Part shown: positions 35,549 to 43,818 of the stretch, in pieces
Layout of the letters: the number at the start of each line of letters is the position of its first letter
How positions within the stretch are numbered: position 1 is the stretch's first letter
Notes under the pieces: model-generated
Database searches by the model: none
Seen by the model: only the letters and a program-made list of their open reading frames with translations
Told to the model about the DNA's origin: nothing
NCBI RefSeq assembly: GCF_965200405.1
Contig: NZ_OZ241356.1
Span: 1,302,001 to 1,366,000, forward strand
DNA from: Glacieibacterium sp965200405
Lineage (GTDB): Bacteria > Pseudomonadota > Alphaproteobacteria > Sphingomonadales > Sphingomonadaceae
Reading direction: 5' to 3'
DNA length: 64,000 nucleotides
Program-made: the position numbers and the translations under genes

Positions 35549-36103
35549 TCAACGCCGCCGCAGGATGACATACCACGCCCCGCCGCCGCCGTGGCGGGGA
35601 TGGGCAGGGCGCAAGGCGGCAATCCACGGCCGCAGTTCGGAGCTTTGCAGCCAGCCGCGCAATGCCGCGCGGATGACGCCGCGCGGCCGCTCGTTGGGAT
35701 CGTGCGAATCATCGTCGCCGCCACGCGCACCCTTGCCGGTAATCACCAGCAGGACCCGTAGCCCCGAGATCGCCGCGTCCTGGATTCGCGAGACCAGCAG
35801 CGCGTGCGCCCGGTCGCGGGTATAGCCGTGCAGGTCGACCGTCGTGTCGGGGCGCAGCCGCCCCTTCATCATGGCGCGTTCCCAACCGCCGTCGAGCGTC
35901 GCCGAATCGACCGCGACGCGGTTGGCGATCGCGGCCCGGCGCGGCGGCTCCGGCACCCCCGGCGGCTTCTCGGCGATCCTGAAGCCGGGCTTGGGCGCGG
36001 GCGGTGCGGTTCGCCCGGCAAGTGGCCGGACGCTGGCCGCGACGTGCGACCACATCGCGGCGCCCTCCGCCTCGCTCGGCTCAGGGGGCCGCCGGCGCGC
36101 CAC
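35549..36103 (-). CDS. Smr-domain protein (MutS2 C-terminal-like)
   Basis: The 184-residue protein carries a C-terminal Smr domain (about 85-184): 'TTVDLHGYTRDRAHALLVSRI' with the DLHG motif, 'VLLVITGKGARGG' and the closing 'HGGGGAWYVILRR'. The N-terminal half is Pro/Arg-rich and probably flexible. Smr domains nick DNA or cleave RNA; small stand-alone forms in alphaproteobacteria are uncharacterised. Its start overlaps the end of mltA by 23 bases, so the two are co-translated. Confidence 0.88.
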   Translation of the reverse strand: MARRRPPEPSEAEGAAMWSHVAASVRPLAGRTAPPAPKPGFRIAEKPPGVPEPPRRAAIANRVAVDSATLDGGWERAMMKGRLRPDTTVDLHGYTRDRAHALLVSRIQDAAISGLRVLLVITGKGARGGDDDSHDPNERPRGVIRAALRGWLQSSELRPWIAALRPAHPRHGGGGAWYVILRRR

Positions 36104-37310
36104 TTAATCTCGCAGCCGACACGGCGGGCAGCAGCAACGTCACCGTGCCGGTCGCCGACAAGCCACCGGCGATCCGCCGTGCATCGGTGCCCGCACCCCA
36201 GAATATATCGACCCGGTTCGGTCCCTTGATCGCGCCGCCGGTGTCCTGCGCCACCATCAGTCGCGCAAATGGACCCTCGGCACGCGACACCAGCCACAGC
36301 GGCGCACCCAGCGGTACGAAGCGTGGATCGGCGGCGACACTGACGCGCGGCGTCAGCGGGACACCCATCGCACCCGGCGGCCCCAGCGACGGATCGCCCT
36401 TCAGCTCGCGGAAAAAGATCTTGGAGCGGTTCTCGCGCATCAACGCCTTGCCGCCGTCGGGCTGCGCCCGCATCCAGCCGATGATGCCGTCCATCGTCGC
36501 CTGCCCCGGCCCGAGGGCATTGCGGTCGCGCAGCAGCTTGCCGATCCCGGTGTAATCGCGACCGTTCTGCCCGTCGAAACCGACGCGCATCACCGAACCG
36601 TCGGGCAGCCGCAGCCGCCCCGAACCCTGGATCTCCAGGAAGAAGACCTCGTACGGATCCGCCGCCCAAGCCAGTTCGAGGCCGCGACCCGCCAATGCAC
36701 CGTCGTCGATCTCGCCGCGGTCCCAATAGGGTACCAGCGCATTGCCGACGACGCGGCCGCGAATCTTGCGACCCTTCAGCGTGTCGTTGAACTGACCCAG
36801 ATCGGCCTCGACGATGTCGGTCGGGCGCCGGTACAGCGGCACGGCATAGCCGGGCGCAGCGGTGCGCGAGCCGGCCAGTTCGGGCTCATAATAGCCGGTG
36901 TTGAGGCCGGTGCCGCTGGCCACCGTCACCGGAACCAGCGCCGAGGCGAAGAACGCCCGCGCGTCGGTCGCGGTCGCCGCAGCAGCGCAGGCCGCAGCCC
37001 AGTCGCCGGGCTGGGTCAGCCCGCTGAGGTCGACGCGCTTTTGCAGGGATGGGCACGAACGGCGGAACGCCGCCAGCGCCAGCGTCGGATCGTCGGCGAC
37101 ATAGCCCGGCAGCGAGGCCAGCGCCGGGCCGGGCCGGGTGCCGACGGTGATCGCGGTCTCGGGTGGCTTGTCGAATGCGGCGGCCGCCGCCGCCGCGGTC
37201 GTTGCCGGCGCCGATCTTGCCGGCGGCAGGGTGGCGACACGAGGCGTCGAGGCGCAGCCCGCCAGCAGGACGAAGGCGGCGAGGACCCCCCGCCGCAAGG
37301 ACGACTTCAC
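36081..37310 (-). CDS. mltA: Membrane-bound lytic murein transglycosylase A
   Basis: MltA cleaves glycan strands of peptidoglycan, leaving 1,6-anhydromuramyl ends. The 409-residue lipoprotein has a perfect lipobox, LAGC with Cys19. An Ala-rich spacer follows, then the MltA domain (about 130-290; 'GLNTGYYEPEL', 'GSGRLRLPDGS') and the 3D domain with 'AQDTGGAIKGPNRVDIFWG', whose Asp residues form the catalytic site. It overlaps the Tim44-like gene upstream (ATGA) and the Smr gene downstream, giving a three-gene minus-strand operon. Confidence 0.94.
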   Translation of the reverse strand: MKSSLRRGVLAAFVLLAGCASTPRVATLPPARSAPATTAAAAAAAFDKPPETAITVGTRPGPALASLPGYVADDPTLALAAFRRSCPSLQKRVDLSGLTQPGDWAAACAAAATATDARAFFASALVPVTVASGTGLNTGYYEPELAGSRTAAPGYAVPLYRRPTDIVEADLGQFNDTLKGRKIRGRVVGNALVPYWDRGEIDDGALAGRGLELAWAADPYEVFFLEIQGSGRLRLPDGSVMRVGFDGQNGRDYTGIGKLLRDRNALGPGQATMDGIIGWMRAQPDGGKALMRENRSKIFFRELKGDPSLGPPGAMGVPLTPRVSVAADPRFVPLGAPLWLVSRAEGPFARLMVAQDTGGAIKGPNRVDIFWGAGTDARRIAGGLSATGTVTLLLPAVSAARLSGAPAAP

Positions 37311-37981
37311 GCCGACAGGTCGTCGGTGGCGATCAGCAACCAGTTGGGATCCTGCGAGCCGACATGGCGGCTGAAGGTCCAGATATCGATGTTGGCGATG
37401 GCGTCGCTGGTCGAGCCGGAGACGATGTTGCCGCTCGCATCGCGCGTCACCGCAACGATGTCGGCGTTGAACTGCATCGTCACCTCGGCCATCTGGCCGA
37501 TCATCTGGGCGGCGGTGATGCCGGCGCCGTTGATGCGGACCAGTTGGTTCTCCAGCACCTGGCCGGCGGCCTTGCGGTCGGCGATGGCGCGGGAGAACTG
37601 GGCCTGCACCTCATCCGACATCAGGCCGTGCAGCGCGGCCGCATCACCCTTCCAGAAGGCGTCGAGGATCATGCCATAGGCGCCCTTGGCACCATCGACG
37701 AAGCGCACCGCGTCGAAGCTGTGATCGGCCTCGGCAATGCGCTGCAGCTCGGGCGCCAGGCTGGCCTCGGTCCCGGCGGGCAGCTCGATCTGGGCGCGGG
37801 GCCGCGTCTCGCCGAGGCGCGGCTGCGGCGTCAGCACTTCGGCCTGACCGGCACGATAGGGCTCACCGGCCGGGCGCTCGGCACCGGTGCGCCGGCCGAG
37901 CACGCTGACCAGCCGCAAGCCGATGAAACCGGCCAGCATTGCCAGCAGAATGATCTCGATCCACGAACCACTGTCGGACAT
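37307..37981 (-). CDS. Tim44-like domain protein
   Basis: The 224-residue protein has one N-terminal membrane helix (about 7-25, 'WIEIILLAMLAGFIGLRLV') and a Tim44-like domain from about 90 ('FDAVRFVDGAKGAYGMILDAFWKGDAAALHGLMSDEV') to the C-terminus ('WTFSRHVGSQDPNWLLIATD'). Alphaproteobacterial homologues (TimA) are ancestors of the mitochondrial import protein Tim44 and sit on the inner membrane with periplasmic or cytosolic domains of unsettled role. It is divergent from secB, a neighbourhood conserved in the class. Confidence 0.9.
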   Translation of the reverse strand: MSDSGSWIEIILLAMLAGFIGLRLVSVLGRRTGAERPAGEPYRAGQAEVLTPQPRLGETRPRAQIELPAGTEASLAPELQRIAEADHSFDAVRFVDGAKGAYGMILDAFWKGDAAALHGLMSDEVQAQFSRAIADRKAAGQVLENQLVRINGAGITAAQMIGQMAEVTMQFNADIVAVTRDASGNIVSGSTSDAIANIDIWTFSRHVGSQDPNWLLIATDDLSA

Positions 37982-38208
37982 CGGCTACTCACTTTCGCGC
38001 CAAGATAGGCGCATAGAACGCACGACAATAGCAATTCGCCGCGCCGGGGTCCATCGTCGACCCGTTCATGCGACATAAGCCGCGTTGGGCGTCGTGCAAG
38101 GGCTGCGCATCGGGCGTGCCGGGCGCCGTCGAGCGGTAGCCGCCTTGCAGGACCCGGCGCTCCCTGCTAGCCGTCGCGCCGCAATTTACGCACAGGAAGA
38201 CTGGCATC
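37982..38208. other. Gap between the Tim44-like gene and secB; no gene recognised
   Basis: The 227 bases must hold promoters for two divergent genes. No convincing coding sequence was found: frames here are shadows of the flanking genes, and a 23-codon frame starting at 38068 with a CXXC pair has no ribosome site. The fxsA-type gene often seen at this position in relatives is absent. ACAGGAAGA just before the secB start acts as its ribosome site. Confidence 0.5.
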
Positions 38209-38736
38209 ATGGCCGACGACAGCAACGACTTCAGCGCCGACTTCAGCGGCAGCACCGAGGGCAATGGCTTCGACGAGGCCGCCTCGACCGCGCCGCAGGT
38301 CGGCATCCTGACCCAGTACACCAAGGACCTGTCCTTCGAGAACCCGGGCGCCCCGGGCTCGCTGCAGATGGACGGCCAGCCGCGCATCGAGATCAACGTC
38401 AACGTCAACGCCCGCCGCGCCGGCGACGACGTCTACGAGGTCGAGCTCAAGATCGACGCCCGCGCCTTCAACGGCGATGCCGTCGCCTTCGTCGTCGAAC
38501 TGCTCTATGCGGGCCTGTTCGCGCTGCGCAACCTGCCGGAAGAAGCACTGGAGCCGTTCCTCGTCGTCGAGGCGCCGCGCATCCTGTTCCCGTTCGCCCG
38601 CCGCATCATCGCCGACGCTACCCGCGACGGCGGCTTCCCACCCCTGCTGCTCGAGCCCATCGACTTCGGCTCGCTCTACATGGCGCAGCAGCAGGCCGGC
38701 GCCAACGCCGGCCAGCCGTCGATCGGCAACGCTTAA
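38209..38736 (+). CDS. secB: Protein-export chaperone SecB
   Basis: SecB is a tetrameric cytoplasmic chaperone that holds preproteins unfolded for SecA. The 175-residue product has an acidic, disordered N-terminus (about 1-30) and a canonical core: 'GILTQYTKDLSFENPGAP', 'IEINVNVNARRAGDDVYEVELKI', 'VELLYAGLFALRNLPEE', and 'FPFARRIIADATRDGGFPPLLLEPIDF'. The C-terminal tail is Gln/Ala-rich. It is divergent from the Tim44-like gene. Confidence 0.95.
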   Translation: MADDSNDFSADFSGSTEGNGFDEAASTAPQVGILTQYTKDLSFENPGAPGSLQMDGQPRIEINVNVNARRAGDDVYEVELKIDARAFNGDAVAFVVELLYAGLFALRNLPEEALEPFLVVEAPRILFPFARRIIADATRDGGFPPLLLEPIDFGSLYMAQQQAGANAGQPSIGNA

Positions 38737-38761
38737 GGTCAATGTCGCGGCGCTGCTTCAA

Positions 38762-39112
38762 GTGACGGAGCGCGACGCGACCCTTGCCGGGCGGGCCCAC
38801 ACCATGCGTATCGAGGCAACCCCGCCCGAGCGCGCGGTGTGGCGCGTGCTGCGCGCCGCGCCTTTTGAAACGATGCATTTTCGGCGGCAGGTGGCGTTCG
38901 AGACCCGCTACATCGCGGACTTCGCCTCGCATCGGAGCAAGGTCGTCGTCGAGGTCGATGGCGGATCGCACGATCACAGCGTCGAGTATGACCTGGTCCG
39001 GGACGAATATTTCACGAATCGCGGCTATCGCACGATCCGGCTGAACAATTCCGATGTGCTGAGCCGTGACTATGATCTCGCCCTTGTGCTGACAGGATTG
39101 CTCGGCCTGTGA
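38762..39112 (+). CDS. DUF559 (Vsr/PD-(D/E)XK-like) endonuclease-domain protein
   Basis: The short product (116 residues from GTG 38762, or 102 from ATG 38804) matches DUF559: 'TPPERAVWRVLRAAPFETMHFRRQVAF', then the nuclease core 'YIADFASHRSKVVVEVDGGSHD' with the Asp and Glu-X-Asp metal ligands, and 'YFTNRGYRTIRLNNSDVL'. The GTG start is preferred because the family's N-terminal helix ('RAHTMRIEATPPE' region) would otherwise be cut. It is 25 bases downstream of secB. A 115-bp foldback repeat begins 11 bases after its stop. DUF559 proteins resemble Vsr mismatch endonucleases but their role is unknown. Confidence 0.8.
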   Translation: MTERDATLAGRAHTMRIEATPPERAVWRVLRAAPFETMHFRRQVAFETRYIADFASHRSKVVVEVDGGSHDHSVEYDLVRDEYFTNRGYRTIRLNNSDVLSRDYDLALVLTGLLGL

Positions 39113-39123
39113 GACCCCAAGAA

Positions 39124-39238
39124 CCCCCACCCCAGCCCTCCCCACTCTCCGTTCGCTTCGCTCTCGGGGGGGGAGGGAGCAGTCTTGCTTCCCCCTCCCC
39201 CCCCGCGAAGCGGAGAGTGGGGAGGGCTGGGGTGGGGG
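39124..39238. repeat. Foldback intergenic repeat (type B) between the DUF559 gene and murJ
   Basis: The ends are exact 28-base inverted copies (39124-39151 and 39211-39238) of a CCCCCACCCCAGCCCTCCCC-type sequence. Inner TTCGCTTCGC and GCGAAGC also pair, and the centre contains GGGGGGGGAGGG opposite CCCTCCCCCCCC. It shares arm sequence with the 52862-53016 element, so the two are copies of one family. The G-runs could also form quadruplexes. Confidence 0.8.
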
Positions 39239-39269
39239 AGAGGCTCAGTCCTTCCCACGGCTCAACCTC

Positions 39270-40838
39270 ATGAATTTATTGCGCGCCACCGGCACCATCG
39301 GCGGCCTGACCCTCATCAGCCGCATTCTCGGCTTCGTCCGCGACATGCTGTTCGCGCGCTTTGCCGGTGCCGGCCTCGCCTCGGACTGCTTCCTTATCGC
39401 CTTCCGCCTGCCGAACCTGTTCCGCGCGCTATTCGCCGAAGGGGCCTTCGCCTCCGCCTTCGTGCCGATGTTCAGCCGCACCATCGGCGAGCATGACGGC
39501 GACCTCGCCGCGGGCAAGCGCTTTGCCGAGGAGGCGCTGGCGGTGCTGCTGCCGACGCTGGTGCTGTTCACCGCGCTGATGCTGGTGCTCGCCGGCCCGG
39601 TCGTCTGGGCGATGACCGGCGGCTTTCCCGACGCGAGTCCGCAGAAATTCGGGCTGGCGGTCGAGTTTACGCGGATCACCTTCCCGTATCTGCTGCTGAT
39701 TTCGCTGGTCTCGCTGCTCGGCGGCATCCTCAATTCGATGCAGCGCTTCTGGGTCAACGCCGCGGCGCCGATCCTGCTCAATCTCAGCCTGATCGGCGGG
39801 CTGCTGTTCTTCCACTCCAGCGACGAGATCGCCACCGCCCGCGTCCAGTCCGCCGCCGTCACCGTCGCCGGCATCCTGCAGTTCGGCTGGCTGCTGTGGT
39901 CGTGCCTGCGCGCCGACGTGCGGCTGAAATTGCGCGCGCCTAAGCTGACGCCCGCCGTGCGCCGCCTGATGTCGATCATCTGGCCCGCCGCGCTCGGGGC
40001 CGGGGCGGTGCAGTTCAACCTGCTGATCTCGACGTCGCTGGCGGCGCGCTTCCTGCCGGAGGGCGCGGTCAGCTACCTCTATTACGCCGATCGGCTGAAC
40101 CAGTTGCCGCTCGGCCTCGTCGGCATCGGCGTCGGCACCGCTCTGCTGCCGACCCTGTCGCGCCAGCTGGGAGCGAAGCAGGACGCCGTCGCCATGCACA
40201 CCCAGAACCGCGCCATTGAGATCGTGCTGCTGCTGACCCTGCCCGCCGCCGCCGCGCTCGTCGCCAGCGCCCTGCCGATCATCCGCACGCTGCTGGAGCA
40301 CGGCAAGTTCGCCCTCGGCGATTCGATCAACACCGCCAACGCCCTGGCCGCATTCTCGCTGGGCCTGCCCGCCTACGTGCTGATCAAGGTCCTCACCCCC
40401 GGCTTCTACGCCCGCCAGGACACCCGCACCCCCGTCCGCATCGCCGTCGCCTCAATGCTGGTAAACCTGGTCGGAAACCTGAGCCTTATCTGGAGCTTAG
40501 GCTTCGTCGGCATCGCCCTTTCAACCGCCGCCGCCGCCTGGGTCAACGCCATCGCCCTCTGGTGGGTCCTCCGCCGCCGCGGCCATTTCCTCACCGACTC
40601 CCGCCTCCGACGCAGCGCCCCCCGTCTCGTCCTGGCGACCGCCATAATGGTGGCCATACTCGTCATCGCCAACCGCTTGGTCCTGCCCTTCATGGCCGCC
40701 GCATTGATCGAGCGGATCGTCTCGCTCACCCTGTTGATCAGCGCCGGTGGTCTCGCCTATCTCGCTGCCGCCTGGTTGCTGGGCGCCTTTTCGCTCGCCG
40801 ACCTGCGCAGCCAACTCGGTCGAAGGACCAAAGCATGA
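39270..40838 (+). CDS. murJ: Lipid II flippase MurJ
   Basis: MurJ moves lipid II across the inner membrane for peptidoglycan synthesis. The 522-residue protein has about 14 membrane helices and MVF-family landmarks: 'TLISRILGFVRDMLFARFAG' with the conserved Arg pair near the N-terminus, 'NLFRALFAEGAFASAFVPMF', 'YYADRLNQLPLGLVGIGVGTALLP', and 'VLIKVLTPGFYARQDTRTPV'. It follows the type B repeat by 31 bases and overlaps trpS by four bases, a pairing common in alphaproteobacteria. Confidence 0.95.
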   Translation: MNLLRATGTIGGLTLISRILGFVRDMLFARFAGAGLASDCFLIAFRLPNLFRALFAEGAFASAFVPMFSRTIGEHDGDLAAGKRFAEEALAVLLPTLVLFTALMLVLAGPVVWAMTGGFPDASPQKFGLAVEFTRITFPYLLLISLVSLLGGILNSMQRFWVNAAAPILLNLSLIGGLLFFHSSDEIATARVQSAAVTVAGILQFGWLLWSCLRADVRLKLRAPKLTPAVRRLMSIIWPAALGAGAVQFNLLISTSLAARFLPEGAVSYLYYADRLNQLPLGLVGIGVGTALLPTLSRQLGAKQDAVAMHTQNRAIEIVLLLTLPAAAALVASALPIIRTLLEHGKFALGDSINTANALAAFSLGLPAYVLIKVLTPGFYARQDTRTPVRIAVASMLVNLVGNLSLIWSLGFVGIALSTAAAAWVNAIALWWVLRRRGHFLTDSRLRRSAPRLVLATAIMVAILVIANRLVLPFMAAALIERIVSLTLLISAGGLAYLAAAWLLGAFSLADLRSQLGRRTKA

Positions 40839-41845
40839 CCCGCGTCTTTTCCGGCATACAACCGACCGGCAATCTTCACCTCGGCAATTATCTCGGCGCG
40901 ATCCGCAACTGGGTGGCGATGCAGGATCACTACGAATGCGTATATTGCATCGTTGACCTCCACGCCATCACCGTGTCCCAGGCCCCTGCCGCCCTCCGCG
41001 ATGGCATGCGCGACATGACTGCCGCTCTCCTAGCCTCAGGCGTCGATCCGGATCGCGCCGTGCTGTTCAATCAAAGCCGCGTTCCTGCCCATGCCGAGCT
41101 TGCCTGGATCCTGATGTGCACCGCCCGGGTCGGCTGGCTCAACCGCATGACCCAGTTCAAGGACAAGGCCGGCAAGGACCGCGAAGGCGCATCGGTTGGA
41201 CTCTATACTTATCCCGTGCTCCAGGCCGCAGACATACTGGCTTACAAGGCGACCCACGTTCCTGTCGGCGACGATCAGAAGCAGCATCTCGAGCTGGCGC
41301 GTGATATTGCGATCAAGTTCAATGCCGACTACGCCGTCAACCTGTTCCCGATCCCCGAGCCGGTGATCGGCGGCACCGATGCACACGGCACGGCGCGCGT
41401 CATGTCTTTGCGCGACGGCACCGCTAAGATGTCGAAGTCGGACCCGAGCGACATGAGCCGGATCAACTTGACGGATGACGCGGAGGCGATCGCCAACAAG
41501 ATCAAGCGCGCCAAGACTGATCCGGAGCCGCTTCCGTCGGAAGCCGCCGGCCTTGCGGGGAGACCCGAGGCGCGTAACCTGGTTGGGCTGTACGCCGCGC
41601 TTGCTGGCGAAAAGATTGCTGATGTGCTGACGCGCTTCGGAGGTCAGGGTTTCGGTACTTTCAAGCCGGCGCTGGCTGAGCTTACTGTTGCCACCTTGGC
41701 GCCGATCAATACTGAATATGTTCATCTCCGGCGTGATGTTGCCAGCCTTGATGCCGTACTGGCGGCGGGGGCGGTGCGGGCGAATGCTATAGCGGCGCCG
41801 ATTCTGGCGGAGGCGCAACGGGCGGTGGGCTTTATCGGGGTATGA
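40835..41845 (+). CDS. trpS: Tryptophanyl-tRNA synthetase
   Basis: The enzyme charges tRNA-Trp. The 336-residue class I synthetase starts at ATG 40835 within the murJ stop. The HIGH-like motif is 'PTGNLHLGNYLG', followed by 'YCIVDLHAIT', the Trp-binding region 'YPVLQAADILAYKATHVPVGDDQKQHLELARD', and an intact 'KMSKS'. The length agrees with bacterial TrpS (about 330-350). A longer frame from 40562 is only the shadow of murJ. Confidence 0.96.
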   Translation: MTRVFSGIQPTGNLHLGNYLGAIRNWVAMQDHYECVYCIVDLHAITVSQAPAALRDGMRDMTAALLASGVDPDRAVLFNQSRVPAHAELAWILMCTARVGWLNRMTQFKDKAGKDREGASVGLYTYPVLQAADILAYKATHVPVGDDQKQHLELARDIAIKFNADYAVNLFPIPEPVIGGTDAHGTARVMSLRDGTAKMSKSDPSDMSRINLTDDAEAIANKIKRAKTDPEPLPSEAAGLAGRPEARNLVGLYAALAGEKIADVLTRFGGQGFGTFKPALAELTVATLAPINTEYVHLRRDVASLDAVLAAGAVRANAIAAPILAEAQRAVGFIGV

Positions 41846-41974
41846 CCAAGCGTTCGCTCGTAGATGAGGGAGCGACTTCAAGTGCTTGAACCACAAGCTG
41901 TCGCAGGCGTTGTATTCAGTCGTGATTAACCTGACATAGGTCATGCACGTTTCGTCTCATCCGAGGATCCCGTC

Positions 41975-42670
41975 ATGCGTATCTTGCCTATCCTCGCGCT
42001 GCTCGCCGTCGCTTCCTGCGCGACCCCGTTCGAAGCGCGAGTCAATCGCTTCCAGTCGCTGCCTGCGCCGAGTGGCCAGAGCTTCGTCATCCAGGCTCGT
42101 GATCCGGCCAAGGCTGGCGGCCTCGAGTTCGCGACTTATGCCAATCTTATCCGTCAGCGTCTCGATGCAGTCGGTTACCGCGAGGCAGCCGGACCGGGTG
42201 CGGCGACGCTGGTGGTGAATGTCGACTATGCGGTGAGCCAGCCGCGCGAGAAGATCGAGTCGACCCCGGGCTTCGGCTATGGCTATGGCGGCTTCGGTGG
42301 TTATGGCGGGTTTGGCTATGGCCGTTACGGGCGCTTCGGCGGCGGCGGCTTTGGCCGGTTCGGCGGTTTTGGCGGCGGCTTCGGTTACGGCGGCTTCGGC
42401 TATGATCCGTTCTGGGGACCCGGTCCGCAGGTTTACAGCCAGACGGTGTTCAACTCCTATCTCGCGGTTCGCATCAACCGTGCTGCCGACAATGTCAGCG
42501 TGTTCGAGGGTCGGGCTGAAACAGTCAGCCGGACCAATGACCTGACCCGCCTGGTGCCGCCGCTGGTGGATGCCTTGTTCACCAACTTCCCCGGCAATTC
42601 GGGCGAGACGGTGCGGGTGCGCCTGCCGGATCGGCCGGCACCGGCGCCGATGACGCGATCGGGCATCTAA
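41975..42670 (+). CDS. DUF4136 lipoprotein with Gly/Tyr/Phe-rich insert
   Basis: The 231-residue product has a lipobox (V-A-S-C, Cys15) and a DUF4136 domain: 'RFQSLPAPSGQSFVIQA', 'RLDAVGYREAAGPGAATLVVNVDY', then after the insert 'VFNSYLAVRINRAADNVSVFEGRAETVSRTNDL' and a C-terminal 'LVDALFTNFPGNSGETVRV'. A 50-residue low-complexity loop (about 92-145) made almost wholly of Gly, Tyr, Phe and Arg splits the domain; similar loops occur in other family members. It is probably outer-membrane or periplasmic and its function is unknown. It is preceded by a 129-base gap. Confidence 0.85.
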   Translation: MRILPILALLAVASCATPFEARVNRFQSLPAPSGQSFVIQARDPAKAGGLEFATYANLIRQRLDAVGYREAAGPGAATLVVNVDYAVSQPREKIESTPGFGYGYGGFGGYGGFGYGRYGRFGGGGFGRFGGFGGGFGYGGFGYDPFWGPGPQVYSQTVFNSYLAVRINRAADNVSVFEGRAETVSRTNDLTRLVPPLVDALFTNFPGNSGETVRVRLPDRPAPAPMTRSGI

Positions 42671-42712
42671 GCCGACTCGGCATTCGACAAAGCGACGCGT
42701 AGAGTGGCGGGC

Positions 42713-43186
42713 ATGGATGTGCCCGCCACTTCTGCGACCTACCTGGTCGTTGTCGACGATACCCCCGAGTCCCGGGTCGCCCTGCGCTATGCGGCGTTGC
42801 GAGCGGCGCACGTCGGCGCGCAACTGACCCTGCTGCACGTCATGCGGCCGACCGAGTTCATGCAATGGGGCGGGGTCCAGGCGGCGATCGAGGCCGAGGC
42901 CCAGTCCAGCGCCGATACCCTGCTCAGCGGCATCGCGGCGCAATGCGTCGCCTGGACGGGTGAGCGCCCGACGCTGGTGGTCCGCACCGGCGAGGCCACC
43001 GATGCCGTCATGGAGATGGTTGCCGCCGACCCGTCGATCCGTGCGCTGGTGCTGGGTGCCGCGGTGAAAGGCGCGCCGGGTCCGCTGGTCAGCTATTTCG
43101 CCGGCGAGCGGGCCGGCACCCTGCCTTGCCTGGTGATGATCGTCCCAGGCGGCCTCGACGATGCGCGGGTCGACGCCCTGGCATAG
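42713..43186 (+). CDS. Universal stress protein (UspA family)
   Basis: The 157-residue protein shows the Usp fold: 'TYLVVVDDTPESRVALRYAALRAAHVGAQLTLLHVM' at the start, 'VVRTGEATDAVMEMVAADPSIRALVLGAAVKG' and a final 'LPCLVMIVPG'. The classic ATP-loop G-X2-G-X9-G-(S/T) is not clearly present ('GAAVKGAPGPLVSYFAGERAG'), so nucleotide binding is doubtful. ATG 42713 is preferred to GTG 42704. It lies between the DUF4136 gene and nfuA. Confidence 0.85.
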   Translation: MDVPATSATYLVVVDDTPESRVALRYAALRAAHVGAQLTLLHVMRPTEFMQWGGVQAAIEAEAQSSADTLLSGIAAQCVAWTGERPTLVVRTGEATDAVMEMVAADPSIRALVLGAAVKGAPGPLVSYFAGERAGTLPCLVMIVPGGLDDARVDALA

Positions 43187-43255
43187 CTGAAGGCGTATTG
43201 CCGACGCTTGATTCAGGCGGCGCTCCGGCCCACATGCCGTGCAACGGAGATAGCC

Positions 43256-43816
43256 ATGTTCATCGAGACCGAGCGCACCCCCAATCCTGCGACGCTGAAG
43301 TTCCTGCCCGGGCGTGAGGTCATGCCGAACGGCACTGCCGACTTCTCGAACCCCGAAGATGCGGCGCGCTCGCCGCTCGCATCGGCACTGTTCGATCTCG
43401 GCGATGTCGAGGGCGTGTTCCTCGGTAGCGATTTCGTCTCGGTCACCAAGGCCGAGGGCTCGGCCGACTGGTCGAGCCTGAAAGTCCAGGTGCTTGGCAT
43501 TCTGGTCGATCATTTCAGCAGCGGTGCACCGCTGTTCTCGGGTGAGGCCGCCGCGACCGAGATGGCGGTCACCGACGATCCAGAGGACGCCGACATCGTC
43601 TCCCAGATCACCGAGCTGCTCGACACCCGCGTCCGTCCGCAGGTCGCCAACGACGGCGGCGACATCGTCTACCGCGGCTTCCAGAAGGGCGTCGTTTACC
43701 TGCAGATGCAGGGTGCCTGCTCCGGCTGCCCGTCGTCCTCGGCAACCTTGAAGCAGGGCATCGAGTCGCTGCTCAAATATTACGTCCCGGAAGTTTCCGA
43801 AGTCCGCGCGGTCTGA
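43256..43816 (+). CDS. nfuA: Fe-S cluster carrier NfuA (NifU-like)
   Basis: NfuA receives and delivers [4Fe-4S] clusters to apo-enzymes. The 186-residue product has the N-terminal Nfu_N domain ('FIETERTPNPATLKFLPG') and the C-terminal NifU domain with 'RPQVANDGGDIVYRGF' and the cluster-binding CXXC in 'GACSGCPSSSATLKQGIE'. ATG 43256 has ACGGAGA upstream and matches the family's usual start; an in-frame upstream opening at 43208 is not supported. It begins a same-strand run ending with mucR. Confidence 0.94.
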   Translation: MFIETERTPNPATLKFLPGREVMPNGTADFSNPEDAARSPLASALFDLGDVEGVFLGSDFVSVTKAEGSADWSSLKVQVLGILVDHFSSGAPLFSGEAAATEMAVTDDPEDADIVSQITELLDTRVRPQVANDGGDIVYRGFQKGVVYLQMQGACSGCPSSSATLKQGIESLLKYYVPEVSEVRAV

Positions 43817-43818
43817 TC

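Noticed and set aside
38068..38139. 23-codon frame with a CXXC pair between the Tim44-like gene and secB
   Set aside because: No ribosome-binding site, too short, and no recognisable family.
41846..41974. Small dyads (CGCTC/GAGCG and TTCAAG-TG-CTTGAA) after trpS as terminator or riboswitch
   Set aside because: Stems are short, no T-run follows, and no known riboswitch pattern is visible.
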